Assembly: GCA_033854735.1 (NCBI GenBank)
Contig: JAWWPY010000385.1
Span: 1-64,000, forward strand
Reading direction: 5' to 3'
Length of the DNA stretch: 64,000 nt
From: JAWWPY01 sp033854735
Lineage (GTDB): Bacteria; Actinomycetota; Actinomycetes; Streptosporangiales; Streptosporangiaceae
Shown here: one piece after another, positions 50,327-59,209 of the stretch
Layout: the number at the start of each line of letters is the position of its first letter
Position numbering within the stretch: the first letter of the stretch is position 1
Made by a program: the position numbers and the translations under genes
The notes under the pieces: generated by a model
The model's input: the letters and a program-made list of their open reading frames with translations, nothing else
What the model was told of the DNA's origin: nothing
Databases searched by the model: none

Positions 50327-50857
50327 ATGAACGCTGCTCCCCGGCCTGATGCCGACTTCCGGCGCGATCAGGGATCCGCGTGCGGCGGCGTGCTGAGAAA
50401 CGACCTCGGCTGGGCGCTTGGCGCGGTCTTCCGTTCCTATGTGAAAGCCGCGAACGCCGCGTTCGCGGATGTGCCAGGGGGTCCCCGCGGCTACCAGGTA
50501 CTCGCGGCGGCCACCCGCGGCGAGCCGGAGAGCCAGCTGGCCCTGGCCCAGCATCTCGGGGTCGACCGCACGGTGATGACCTACCTGCTGGACGACCTCG
50601 AGGGTGCCGGGCTCATCGAACGGCGCCCGGACCCAGCCGATCGTCGCGCCCGGCGCATCGTGGCGACCACGCGAGGGCGTGAGCTGCTTGACGAGCTCGA
50701 CCAGCGGTTGCGGGCCGCCGAACAGCTCGTGCTGGCAGGCCTGGCCACCGCTGAGGACCGGCAGACGTTCCGCGTGTTGCTCCGGCAGCTCGCGACGCAT
50801 GCCAACGCCCTCGACCCGGTCCGGACTGCCTGCGACGTCGTCCAGCGCGTCAGCTGA
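50327..50857 (+). CDS. MarR-family regulator
   Basis: The 176-residue protein has a MarR winged helix: YQVLAAATRGEPESQLALAQHLGVDRTVMTYLLDDLEGAGLIERRPDPADRRARRIVATTRGRELL. The ATG at 50327 was chosen (AAGG about 15 bases upstream; a GTG-type start upstream would add 33 poorly coding residues). It is divergent from the flavoprotein and probably controls it. Confidence 0.9.
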   Translation: MNAAPRPDADFRRDQGSACGGVLRNDLGWALGAVFRSYVKAANAAFADVPGGPRGYQVLAAATRGEPESQLALAQHLGVDRTVMTYLLDDLEGAGLIERRPDPADRRARRIVATTRGRELLDELDQRLRAAEQLVLAGLATAEDRQTFRVLLRQLATHANALDPVRTACDVVQRVS

Positions 50858-50995
50858 TTACATCGGGTCCATGCGAAACCGTAGACGGCGCTGAGCCCGT
50901 CCCGCTACGATCTCACGCTATGTAGTTTAGTAACTACCATAAGTGGCCCAACGAAAAGCGCTGCTGGTCACGCATGCCCGGAGGGGGGTCGCGGG

Positions 50996-52333
50996 GTGCT
51001 TCCGGAACCCGGCGAGTCCGCAGCTGTCCCGGAGGGCACCTCTGCCTCCGGCGCTACTGCTTTCGCGGACGCTGCTCCCTTCGCGGACGCTGCTCCCTTC
51101 GGGGACGCTGCTCCCTTCGCGGACGCTGCCCCCTTCACGGACACCGCTCCTCTTCCGGGAGCTGATCCCCTTCCGGGAAACCAGGGGGCGCCCCCGAACG
51201 CGGCCAGGCTCGCCCTCGTCGCCGGGCGTGACTCCCGTAGCGCCGCCCTGGTGGAACGCCTGTTGCGGGCATCCGTCCAGATCCTGCCCCAGGCTCGGGT
51301 GGCCGGCGACTTCGCGTTCACCCTGACCGGAACGCGTGATCCGGACGGCAACTGGCAGCTGATTCCGTCCGGGACCAGTCGCCGCTACGGGGCCATCGCC
51401 GCGCTCGGCCTGATGCGGCTCCCCCAGCGCGAACAGCGCACCGTGCTCGGCGGCGAGGACGGCCATGACTTCGTGGGACGCCTGGCCAGGCGGCTGGACC
51501 GGATGACCAATCTCGGTGACGTGGCCCTGCTGTGCTGGGCCGCAGCCGAGGCCGCGCACGGCGAACTGCCGCGCGCGCTGGACCGGCTGGCCGAGCTTGA
51601 CCGGCGAGATACCCCGGTGGACGTGGTGGCGGCGGCGTGGGTGGTGACCGCGCTCGTCGCCACCCGGCCACTCATTGACGTCGAGCAGCACCTGTCCGCC
51701 GCGCGGGACCGCCTGCTGGCCGCCCGCAGCGAGGTTTATCCGCATGTCGCCGCCGGGGCCACCACCTGGTACCGCTCCCATGTGGGCAGCTTCGCCGACC
51801 AGGTGTACCCGGTCCAGGCGCTCGCGCGGCTGCACGCCAGCGCCGACGACCCCCGGGCGCTGGCCGCCGCGGAGTCGGTGGCCGCCGCGATCTGCCGTGC
51901 GCAGGGCCGGGCCGGGCAGTGGTGCTGGCACTACGACGCACGCACCGGCGGGGTCGTCAAGAGCTATCCCGTCCACAGCGTGCACCAGTATGCGATGGCG
52001 CCGATGGCACTGCTTGACCTCGCCGCGGCCGGCGGCCAGGCCTACCTTGAAGCGATCTGCCGTGGCCTGCGGTGGCTCGCGGGGCCGCCTGAGATCAGAG
52101 AGGACCTGATCCTAGATAAGCCGCCGGTCACCTGGCGGAAGGTGACCTGCGGCGACCGCCGGACGACCGTGCGCGGGATCCGGGCGCAGTCCGCCTGGCT
52201 GCGCCCAGGGATACGCCTGCCGGCCCTCAACCGGGTGCTGCGGCCCGGAACCGTCGATCACGAGTGCCGGCCGTATGAACTGGGGTGGCTCCTGATGGCA
52301 TGGCTGCCTCCGATGGGGGGCTCAGCGGGTTGA
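50996..52333 (+). CDS. Alpha-toroid-like protein of unknown function with repeat N-terminus
   Basis: The 445-residue protein starts at a GTG with GGAGGGGG about 8 bases upstream. Residues ~15-60 are a repeat (FADAAP units, 15 bp each). The rest is helical with YGAIAALGLMRLP, WAAAEAAHGELPRALDRL, YPVQALARLHASADDPRALAAAESVAAAICRAQGRAGQWCWHYDARTGGVVKSYPVHSVHQYAMAPMAL, an alpha/alpha-toroid pattern like glycosyl hydrolases of the unsaturated-glucuronyl type. I see no clear catalytic motif. It is 25 bp upstream of a UDP-sugar dehydrogenase and may act on glycan synthesis. Confidence 0.75.
   Translation: MLPEPGESAAVPEGTSASGATAFADAAPFADAAPFGDAAPFADAAPFTDTAPLPGADPLPGNQGAPPNAARLALVAGRDSRSAALVERLLRASVQILPQARVAGDFAFTLTGTRDPDGNWQLIPSGTSRRYGAIAALGLMRLPQREQRTVLGGEDGHDFVGRLARRLDRMTNLGDVALLCWAAAEAAHGELPRALDRLAELDRRDTPVDVVAAAWVVTALVATRPLIDVEQHLSAARDRLLAARSEVYPHVAAGATTWYRSHVGSFADQVYPVQALARLHASADDPRALAAAESVAAAICRAQGRAGQWCWHYDARTGGVVKSYPVHSVHQYAMAPMALLDLAAAGGQAYLEAICRGLRWLAGPPEIREDLILDKPPVTWRKVTCGDRRTTVRGIRAQSAWLRPGIRLPALNRVLRPGTVDHECRPYELGWLLMAWLPPMGGSAG
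51057..51175 (+). repeat. 15-bp tandem repeat in coding sequence
   Basis: The unit TTCGCGGACGCTGCTCCC and its 15-bp variants repeat about six times with later degenerate copies. It encodes FADAAP-type residues near the N-terminus of the toroid-like protein. Confidence 0.85.
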
Positions 52334-52358
52334 TGCGCCGAACACTGGGCGGGCGATC

Positions 52359-53618
52359 ATGACCGCGGTCGTGGTGGCCGGCCTTGGCTACGTAGGCCTG
52401 CCACTGGCGATGCGGGCCGCGGAGGTGGGCCACCGGGTGGTCGGCTATGACATAGACGCCGGGCGAGTGAAGCGGCTAACGGCCGGGGAGTCGTATATCG
52501 AGGACGTGGCCTCCGCCCAGCTGGTGGCCGCGCTCGAGAGCGGGACATTCCGGCCGTCGTCGGATATCCGGGCCTGCGCTGGCTTCGACGTGGCGGTGAT
52601 CACGGTGCCCACACCGTTGCAGGATGGCCTGCCCGATCTCACCTACATCGAGGCCGCCTCCCGCACGCTGGCCAGGTTCTTGCGGCCGGGTGCCACGGTG
52701 ATCGTCGAGTCGACGTCGTATCCGGGCACGACCCAGGAGCAGGTGCTGCCCTGGCTGGAGGACGGGTCCGGGCTGATCGCGGGCACCGACTTCCACCTCG
52801 GCTACAGCCCGGAGCGGATCGACCCGGGGAATAGGAACTGGACGCTGGTCAGTACCCCGAAAATCGTGTCAGGAATCGATGCAGATTCACTCGCCGCGGT
52901 CCAGGACTTCTACCGCGACATCGTTGATCAGACCGTTCCGGTGTCCTCCCCGCGCGAGGCCGAGCTGGCCAAGATCATTGAGAACACCTTCAGGCACGTG
53001 AACATCGCCCTGGTGAACGAGCTCGCGATATTCGCCCATGGCCTCGGCATCAACGTGTGGGAGGCAATCGATGCGGCCTCCACCAAGCCGTTCGGGTTCA
53101 TGCCGTTCACCCCCGGGCCTGGTGTGGGCGGACACTGCCTGCCCATCGACCCCTCCTACCTTTCGTGGCGGGTAGAGCGGGCACTCGGCCAGAGTTTCCG
53201 CTTCGTGGAACTGGCCAACGACATCAACAGCCACATGCCGGACTACGTGGTCCGCCGGCTCATGATGGCATTCAACACACGCCGCCGCCCGGTCAACGGA
53301 GCGCGCATCCTCCTGCTGGGGCTGGCCTACAAGAAGAACACTGGCGACGCGCGGGAGTCGCCAGCCATCCGGGTCGCACAGCTGCTGCGGGCCCTGGGGG
53401 CGGAAGTGCGGGCGGCCGACCCGCACGTCGTCGAGACCGCGGTCATCGGCACGGCGGCGGCACAGGTCGAGCCGACGCCCGATGAGATCTCCCGCGCCGA
53501 CGCGGTGGTCCTGCTCACCGACCATGACGCCTTCGATGTCGAGAACATCAGCAAGCACGCCCGTTATGTCCTGGACTGCCGCCGGGTGCTGTCCGGAGAC
53601 AACGTCGAAACCTTGTGA
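52359..53618 (+). CDS. Nucleotide-sugar dehydrogenase (WbpA/UDP-glucose dehydrogenase family)
   Basis: The 419-residue protein has NAD-binding VVVAGLGYVGLPLAMRAAEVGH, GYSPERIDPGN, and catalytic C260 in GPGVGGHCLPIDPSY. The GYSPERIDPG and VGGHCLPIDP forms match the UDP-N-acetyl-hexosamine (WbpA/TviB) group rather than UDP-glucose dehydrogenase proper. It oxidises a sugar C6 to the uronate for a surface polysaccharide. It follows the toroid-like gene by 25 bp. A hairpin with A/T tracts follows the stop. Confidence 0.93.
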   Translation: MTAVVVAGLGYVGLPLAMRAAEVGHRVVGYDIDAGRVKRLTAGESYIEDVASAQLVAALESGTFRPSSDIRACAGFDVAVITVPTPLQDGLPDLTYIEAASRTLARFLRPGATVIVESTSYPGTTQEQVLPWLEDGSGLIAGTDFHLGYSPERIDPGNRNWTLVSTPKIVSGIDADSLAAVQDFYRDIVDQTVPVSSPREAELAKIIENTFRHVNIALVNELAIFAHGLGINVWEAIDAASTKPFGFMPFTPGPGVGGHCLPIDPSYLSWRVERALGQSFRFVELANDINSHMPDYVVRRLMMAFNTRRRPVNGARILLLGLAYKKNTGDARESPAIRVAQLLRALGAEVRAADPHVVETAVIGTAAAQVEPTPDEISRADAVVLLTDHDAFDVENISKHARYVLDCRRVLSGDNVETL

Positions 53619-53643
53619 AGCCGGCTACCGCGGTCCTCAAGCA

Positions 53644-53703
53644 TGATCACGGCATTTTTCTCAGTCCTCGTGCGGTCATTTCGCCTGAAAATTACCGTGA
53701 TCA
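53644..53703. terminator. Bidirectional terminator-like inverted repeat
   Basis: TGATCACGG (53644-53652) and CCGTGATCA (53695-53703) are perfect arms extended by CATTTTTC and GAAAATTA with two mismatches. The T run and A run suit termination from both convergent genes. Confidence 0.65.
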
Positions 53704-53714
53704 CGCAAGGCCGG

Positions 53715-54563
53715 TCAGTCAGCGTGGCTCTCCGCGAGCCGCGCCGCGAACGCGGCCGCCTGCGCCCGGCGTTGCATGCCGAGCTTGGTGAGCACGGCTG
53801 ACACGTAGTTTTTGGCGGTCTTCTCCGACAGGACCATGCGCTCGGCGATCTGCCGGTTCGTCAGGCCCTCGCCGATCAGCTCCAGGACCCGCTTCTCCTG
53901 ATCGGTCAGAGCCGACAGGGGGTCCACACCCGCCATCCGCTCCCGCAGCCGCTCCATCACCCGCTGTGTCGATTGAGCGTCGAGCATCGACCCTCCATCG
54001 GCCACTGTGCGCACCGCGTTGACCAGGTCGGAGCCACAGGTCTGCTTCAGCACGTAGCCCGCGGCGCCAGCCATGATCGCACCGAGGAGCGCCTGGTCAT
54101 CCCCATACGAGGTGAGCATCAGGCAGGCCGTCTCGGGAAGCGTGGAGCGGATCTCACGACAGACCGATACCCCGTCGCCGTCCGGCAGTCGCACGTCGAG
54201 CACCGCCACGTCCGGCCGCAGCGCAGGCATCCGGTTTATCGCCGACACCGCGGTCCCGGCCTCTCCGATCACTTCCATGTCCGGTTCGGCCTCCAGGAGA
54301 TCCCGCAGGCCGCGACGGACGATCTCGTGATCGTCGAGGAGAAATACGGTGATCCGCCGCTTCTCGGAACCCGCCCGTCCGGCACCCGTCTCAACCGCGA
54401 CCGCCTCTACCGCGACCGCCTCTACCCCAGCCGTCCCTACCCCAGCCGTCCCTACCCCAGCCGTCCCTACCGCGCTGGCCTGCCCGGCACCGGCCTGACC
54501 CAGGCCGGCCTGACCCACGCCGGCCGCCACCGTGCTGCCTTCAGCTGCGCTGATGCCGTTCAT
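53715..54563 (-). CDS. NarL/DevR-type response regulator
   Basis: The 282-residue protein has a low-complexity N-terminus (about 1-68, VGTAG and EAVAV repeats), a receiver (70-190; D123 in VLDVRLPDG, VLKQT) and a LuxR helix-turn-helix (about 215-275: LTDQEKRVLELIGEGLTNRQIAERMVLSEKTAKNYVSAVLTKLGMQRRAQAAAFA). The output region is close to M. tuberculosis DevR/DosR, the hypoxia regulator. ATG 54563 follows GGAAGGGG. It is divergent from REC-HisKA and PAS-hybrid kinase genes, likely partners. Confidence 0.9.
   Translation of the reverse strand: MNGISAAEGSTVAAGVGQAGLGQAGAGQASAVGTAGVGTAGVGTAGVEAVAVEAVAVETGAGRAGSEKRRITVFLLDDHEIVRRGLRDLLEAEPDMEVIGEAGTAVSAINRMPALRPDVAVLDVRLPDGDGVSVCREIRSTLPETACLMLTSYGDDQALLGAIMAGAAGYVLKQTCGSDLVNAVRTVADGGSMLDAQSTQRVMERLRERMAGVDPLSALTDQEKRVLELIGEGLTNRQIAERMVLSEKTAKNYVSAVLTKLGMQRRAQAAAFAARLAESHAD
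54408..54480 (-). repeat. Tandem repeats in coding sequence of the DevR-like gene
   Basis: A 15-bp unit CTACCCCAGCCGTCC is tandemly repeated, next to a related Glu-Ala-Val repeat. It encodes GTAGV and EAVAV residues ahead of the receiver. Confidence 0.85.
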
Positions 54564-54743
54564 CTGCGGGCCCCTTCCCATGCTTGGCCGACGCTCCTGA
54601 GCGGCGACGAGAGACCTGCCTCCGGGGCACCCCCCAGTAGCTGCACTCTGATTAACTACTTGTTATCAATAAGCTACTCTTTGTAATGCGAATGTCGTTA
54701 AACAGGCGGCGCCGGGCCGGGGCGCATCGAGAGGGCTGACGCC

Positions 54744-55880
54744 GTGGTTGGGAGTTCAGTGGGCCCACGGGTTCTCGTCCTCGACGATGTCGAGGACCTG
54801 CGGATCCTGATCCGGCGCGCGCTCGTCACCCGCGGCTACCAGGTTGACGTCGCTGCCACGCTCGCGGAAGCGCGCGGGATGGACCCTGGCCGGTACGACG
54901 CGGTGCTCGTCGACGCCCACCTCGGCCATGAGCGAGGCCTGGACCTGGTGGAGGCCTTGCTGTCAGAAGATCCCTCCGCAGCCAAGCGGTGCCTGGTCAT
55001 GAGCGGCGGTCTCCCCGAGCCGCTTCCGGACGGGGTCGCAAGCCTGGCCAAACCGTTCCAGATAGGCGAACTGGTCGACGCCGTGCATGCGCTGCATGAC
55101 CCGGATTCCGCGCCGCCACCCGAAGGGGCCGCGGGCATCACCCCAGGTTCGCGCGCGCACCCCGCGGCGGCGATACCGACGGGCGGGAACCAGACGGCGG
55201 CCACTGAACCGCAGGCGTGGCAGCTGCTGCGCCTTACCCGCCGGCTTCGCGCGCGTGAACGCCATGAGCTTATCGACTTCCTGCACGACGGACCTATCCA
55301 GGAGCTGACCGCGGTCACCCTCGAACTACAGATGATCTCCCGTTCGGCGCCGGCCGCTCCTCACTTCGACGCGGTGATCAAGCAGCTGAACGCGGCGTCC
55401 GGGGCATTGCGCTGGCTGGTTGACGGGCCCTGGCAGTCCGACCAGCCTGAAACCCAGCTGGTCCCCAGCCTGCACGAGCGCAGCGCGTGGCTGCTCGCGG
55501 CGCCGCTCACCGTGGATGGCGACGAGCAAGCAGATCTGGTCGCGGCCGAGATACCCGTCATCGCCGACGTCGTCGAGCTGATGCTGCTCGGCATGGTGAC
55601 CGCCAGCCCGCCAGCACATGCACACGTCGTGGTGCGAGCCGACCAGCGCCTCATCGAGATCGAGCTGACCCTTACCCCTGCCGCCGGAGAAGACCCGGCG
55701 ATCGGCGACCCGGCGACGGCGCAGGCAGCGCTGACCACCCTGGCTTCGGCACTGGGAGCGTGCGCTCACGCCAGCCTGAGCGGACAGCGCTGGCAAGCCC
55801 AGCTCGCGCTGCCCAGGCAGCCTGCCGCGATGCCGGAGCAATCCAGCTTGCCCCGGGTGGTGAGGACGCGCCGGGCGTAG
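54744..55880 (+). CDS. Receiver plus HisKA_3-like protein
   Basis: The 378-residue protein has a receiver (1-120; DD 14-15, phospho-acceptor D57 in VLVDAHLG, K103) and a dimerisation/phospho-His segment (RARERHELIDFLHDGPIQELTAVTLELQMI, H181, NarX-type HisKA_3). The region behind it lacks the N, G1 and G2 boxes of a HATPase domain, so no ATP site is visible. It could be a phosphotransfer protein rather than a kinase. The GTG at 54744 follows GAGAGGG. Confidence 0.78.
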   Translation: MVGSSVGPRVLVLDDVEDLRILIRRALVTRGYQVDVAATLAEARGMDPGRYDAVLVDAHLGHERGLDLVEALLSEDPSAAKRCLVMSGGLPEPLPDGVASLAKPFQIGELVDAVHALHDPDSAPPPEGAAGITPGSRAHPAAAIPTGGNQTAATEPQAWQLLRLTRRLRARERHELIDFLHDGPIQELTAVTLELQMISRSAPAAPHFDAVIKQLNAASGALRWLVDGPWQSDQPETQLVPSLHERSAWLLAAPLTVDGDEQADLVAAEIPVIADVVELMLLGMVTASPPAHAHVVVRADQRLIEIELTLTPAAGEDPAIGDPATAQAALTTLASALGACAHASLSGQRWQAQLALPRQPAAMPEQSSLPRVVRTRRA

Positions 55881-56003
55881 CCGGACTGAGTACGCAGAGG
55901 TAGTGTGTAATTACTTAAAGTCACAATACAATGAGCCTTGTCCGTAGCGGCCCCGGTCCACCTTCGTGCCGGGCGGCCGGGGCTCGGGTCGAAGGGGGAA
56001 TCA

Positions 56004-57764
56004 GTGGCGCCTGAAGACATCTCCGCATCGCAAGAGTGGCCTGCAGAAGTCGCGGCCGGGGACTTGGCCGGGGTGCTGCGGGCCAGCGAGCAACGGTTCC
56101 GCCAGCAGTTCGGCCGCGTTCCGGTCGGCATGCTCGTGACCAGCCTGATCGCTGATCGGCCGAACGCCTACCTCGCGGTGAACGAGACGTTCTGCCAGCT
56201 GACTGGCTACACCCCGGCGGAACTGGGCCGGGCGGACTTCCTGGGGGATGTCCACCCCGATGACCAGCCTGCGCTCGAGATCCTGATCCACAGCGTCGTA
56301 TCTGGCGAAACTGACCAGATCCAGGCGAACCTGCGCCTGGTCCGGGAGGACGGCGCCATCGTCTTCGTTCAGCTGACCGGATCTGCGATCCAGCCACCCG
56401 CCGGTGAGCGTTATCTGGCGATCTTCATCGAGGACACCAGCGCCGCGGAGCAGGCACGCGCCGAGATTGGACGGCTCGAACAGGAACTGCAGCAGTCGCG
56501 CCGCGCCGAGAACGTGGGGCAGCTCGTAGGCGGAATCGCGCATGACTTCAACAATCTGCTCACCGTGATCGGCAACTACGCGAGTCTGGTCCGCGACGAG
56601 GTGAGCGTCGCGGAGGCGACGGAGAGCGCGACCAGGTGGGAGCCCGTCCGCTGGGACGTAGAGCAGATAGAAGACGCGGCCGATCGCGCGAAGAGGCTGA
56701 TAAAACACCTGCTGGCATTCGCCCGGCGGGAAGAGGGCAAGCCGGTACTGCTGGATTTCGGCCAGCTGATCAACGACGTCACCCGGCTGCTGCGCGAGAT
56801 GCTGGGCGAGCGCGTCCCCCTCGTCACCCGGCAGGACGCGGGCCTGTGGCCGGTACAGGCCGATCCCGCGCTGCTCGAACAGGCGATCATGAATATCGCG
56901 GTGAACGCCCGCGACGCTATGCCGGCGGGCGGCCGGGTCACCATTGAGAGCACAAATATCGACACCGCCAAGTCCGTGCCTGACCGCCAGGACGGAGCCG
57001 ACCTTGCCGAACTGCTCCCCGGGCGCTACGTCGAGCTCCGGATCACCGACACCGGCGCGGGCATGGACGCGGCGACCGCCGAGCGAGCCTTCGAGCCCTT
57101 CTTCACCACGAAGAGCGGAGACCAGGCGGCCGGGCTCGGCCTCTCCGCGGTCAGCAGATTCGCCGCGCGGGCGGGCGGCCGGGCGTGGCTGCGGTCGGCT
57201 CCAGACCAGGGGACCACCGTCACTGTGATACTGCCCGCCGCTCCCGGCTCCGGGTCCGGGGCGACCGGGTCGGCGGCCGCGCACCCTGGGAGTGCGCGAG
57301 AGTATGCCGGCGTGGTACTCGTGGTGGACGACGAGGCCGCGATCCGGGAGGTCGCGCACCGGGTGCTGACCAGCGCCGGTTACCGGGTCATCACGGCAGC
57401 AAACGGCCAGGATGCTCTGGACGTCCTTGAGGATCCGGGGACGCGCGCCGACGTGCTCCTGACCGATGTCGTCATGCCGGGCATGACGGGCGAGGCCTTT
57501 GCCGCGAGGGTCAAGACGATACGCCCTGACATCCGGGTGCTGTTCATGTCGGGATACCAGCGGCCCGGTGGTGGCGAGCCCGGTGGTGGCGAACATAGCG
57601 CGGGCACGGACGCCTGGCCCGAGTCCGGGACGCCGGTCATCGAGAAGCCCTTCACCCGGGCCGCGCTGCTGGCTAGGATCACCCAGGTACTGGCGGACGA
57701 CGCCTACGCGGACCAGGTCGAGCAGCCGGAGCGGCACCTGGTGCGGGTCCGGCGCCGCCGGTAG
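56004..57764 (+). CDS. PAS hybrid histidine kinase with C-terminal receiver
   Basis: The 586-residue protein has a PAS domain (about 24-145: NETFCQLTGYTPAELG), a coiled linker, HisKA H180 in VGGIAHDFNNLL, a HATPase (about 285-412: AIMNIAVNARDAMPAGG N-box, DTGAGMD G1, GLGLSAVS G2) and a receiver (435-570; D488 in LLTDVVMPG, K-containing IEKPF). The GTG at 56004 has GAAGGGGGAA upstream; an in-frame TTG at 55938 is weaker. No transmembrane helix is seen, so the sensor is cytosolic. It lies 123 bp after the REC-HisKA gene. Confidence 0.9.
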   Translation: MAPEDISASQEWPAEVAAGDLAGVLRASEQRFRQQFGRVPVGMLVTSLIADRPNAYLAVNETFCQLTGYTPAELGRADFLGDVHPDDQPALEILIHSVVSGETDQIQANLRLVREDGAIVFVQLTGSAIQPPAGERYLAIFIEDTSAAEQARAEIGRLEQELQQSRRAENVGQLVGGIAHDFNNLLTVIGNYASLVRDEVSVAEATESATRWEPVRWDVEQIEDAADRAKRLIKHLLAFARREEGKPVLLDFGQLINDVTRLLREMLGERVPLVTRQDAGLWPVQADPALLEQAIMNIAVNARDAMPAGGRVTIESTNIDTAKSVPDRQDGADLAELLPGRYVELRITDTGAGMDAATAERAFEPFFTTKSGDQAAGLGLSAVSRFAARAGGRAWLRSAPDQGTTVTVILPAAPGSGSGATGSAAAHPGSAREYAGVVLVVDDEAAIREVAHRVLTSAGYRVITAANGQDALDVLEDPGTRADVLLTDVVMPGMTGEAFAARVKTIRPDIRVLFMSGYQRPGGGEPGGGEHSAGTDAWPESGTPVIEKPFTRAALLARITQVLADDAYADQVEQPERHLVRVRRRR

Positions 57765-58326
57765 CCGCGCCTCGCCAGGTCCGGCTGATCTACGACTACA
57801 CGATCGGATTCGCGCTGAGCGACCGCACGCCCGCCAGCGGCGCCACTACCTGGCGCCGCCACCTGGCGCCGCCAGCGACGCCACTAGCCTGGCCGCCGCC
57901 GACGCTGCCGAACGCTCCCGGCCCCGCCCTTGATTGGCAGGCTGGCCTTTCCGGAAAGTCCCAGAGCCACTAGGCTGTTTTACAGTTGTCCCGGACCCCG
58001 GCAGCTCTCGAATTGCTTCTAGCTCCGGGAGGCTCGCAGGTGCATGTCGGCGGTTGCTGCCTTCCCCGCCGAGGCCTGGGCAACCCGCTCACTCGTTACC
58101 TAACTGCGTCCTCACTCGTTACCTAACTGCGCATGGGGCGGTCGCATCATCTTATGCGTCGTGAGTATCCCCGTTATGCGTCGTGAGCATCCACGCTGCT
58201 TGCAGCTATGTTTGCCGACGCCCTGATTAAACCCGGCCGGGCTGGGTAGCTTGCGAGCCGACCGGCCGCCCTGCGGCTTTTCCGAGCCTTAATTACTCTG
58301 CGCCACCGAACGGAAGGATTCTGGCC
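57765..58326. other. Intergenic region with two tandem duplications
   Basis: No gene is supported. 58088-58108 and 58111-58131 are identical 21-bp copies (CTCACTCGTTACCTAACTGCG). 58152-58170 and 58174-58192 are near-identical 19-bp copies (TTATGCGTCGTGAGTATCC with one change). 57840-57900 is a GGCGCC-rich low-complexity stretch. Confidence 0.75.
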
Positions 58327-58500
58327 ATGCTGGGTTACGTCGCAGCCGCTCTCTTCATCATCGCGTTCCTGATCAACGCCACGAACACCGCGACCGACGC
58401 GGTCTTCTCTGTCACCAGCCTGATGCTGGTCGGGCTGGCCTGCCTCGCCCTGCACCTCTCGGGCGTGGGCACGGGCTGGAGACCCCGGCGCCGGCGCTGA
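58327..58500 (+). CDS. Small two-span membrane protein
   Basis: The 57-residue frame starts at ATG 58327 with GGAAGGAT upstream. It has two hydrophobic helices (GYVAAALFIIAFLINA and SVTSLMLVGLACLALHLSG) and a basic tail (RPRRRR). The membrane topology, ribosome site and coding bias support a real gene. The function is unknown. Confidence 0.65.
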   Translation: MLGYVAAALFIIAFLINATNTATDAVFSVTSLMLVGLACLALHLSGVGTGWRPRRRR

Positions 58501-58582
58501 CCGCGGATCACCATGGTCGCGGATCACGAAGCAGCCGTACTGTATATCACCCCTGTGGAATGTGGGTTTCGGAGGTAAGCAA

Positions 58583-58780
58583 ATGAAAATTGGATCGCTG
58601 ATACTCATCATCTGGCTGATCATTGGTGCCATAGCGGCCGGCCAGCGTCATTACTTCAACGGGTCCTACAACAGTTGCGTCAAGGTAGGAACGATCGCCC
58701 TGACGATTGTTGCTGGCCCCCTCAACTATGTCGGCGTGAACCCAAAGATCTCCTGCGTGGCACCGCAGCCGAGTAAGTAG
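58583..58780 (+). CDS. Small membrane/exported protein
   Basis: The 65-residue frame starts at ATG 58583 with a strong site GGAGGTAA. One N-terminal helix (IGSLILIIWLIIGAIAAG) precedes a short extracytoplasmic part with two Cys residues (SYNSCVKVG…PKISCVAP) that could form a disulphide. A strong 18-bp hairpin follows. The sequence resembles short hypothetical proteins common in actinomycetes. Confidence 0.75.
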   Translation: MKIGSLILIIWLIIGAIAAGQRHYFNGSYNSCVKVGTIALTIVAGPLNYVGVNPKISCVAPQPSK

Positions 58781-58783
58781 CGC

Positions 58784-58829
58784 ATCGCGTGCCATCCGCG
58801 CCGCCTGGGCTGCGCGGATGGCACGCGAT
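58784..58829 (+). terminator. Strong hairpin terminator
   Basis: ATCGCGTGCCATCCGCGC and its exact complement form an 18-bp stem with a 10-nt loop, 4 bp after the small protein stop. There is no T tract. Confidence 0.8.
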
Positions 58830-59071
58830 CGATCTGGATGATGACGTTTGCGCTTTTCCGCTGTTTCCGCCGCGGGCCCGCGTGGGGTTAGCTGAAACTG
58901 ACAAGCCAGATGGCAAGGTATCGCGATGCGGCGGCAGGGCTCAGCCCAGGCGGCGATCAGGCACCAGAACCGGCCATTAGCTAATTACAGCACGGGAGTC
59001 GGTTATGGAAGTTTACGCATTATGGGAGTTATCGCCGGGATCGCCGTCCGCGGCCTCCCGGGGGGCTCGCC

Positions 59072-59209
59072 ATGTATGTCCTAGTACCGCTGCTTGCGCC
59101 GATCGTCTTGCTCGGCGTGATGGGCCTGGCGTGGGTGGAAGACCATCTGCTGCCGCCGGTCAGGCCTGTCGAGCCCGCCATCGATCCGCCCCGTCAGCCT
59201 GTGCTCTGA
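59072..59209 (+). CDS. Small membrane protein
   Basis: The 45-residue frame (MYVLVPLLAPIVLLGVMGLAW then a Pro-rich tail) has one transmembrane helix. GGGGGG lies 8 bases upstream of the ATG. Its last 16 bp overlap the LysR gene end on the other strand. Short hydrophobic proteins with a charged or Pro tail are plausible but unproven. Confidence 0.45.
   Translation: MYVLVPLLAPIVLLGVMGLAWVEDHLLPPVRPVEPAIDPPRQPVL

Noticed and set aside
53644..53703. MITE-like element with TGATCACGG ends
   Set aside because: It lies exactly between two convergent stops and has T and A runs, so a bidirectional terminator is the simpler reading. No target duplication is visible.
57934..58164. 76-codon frame after the hybrid kinase
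   Set aside because: No ribosome site, low-complexity Ser/Pro/Arg content, and it ends in the duplicated intergenic sequence.
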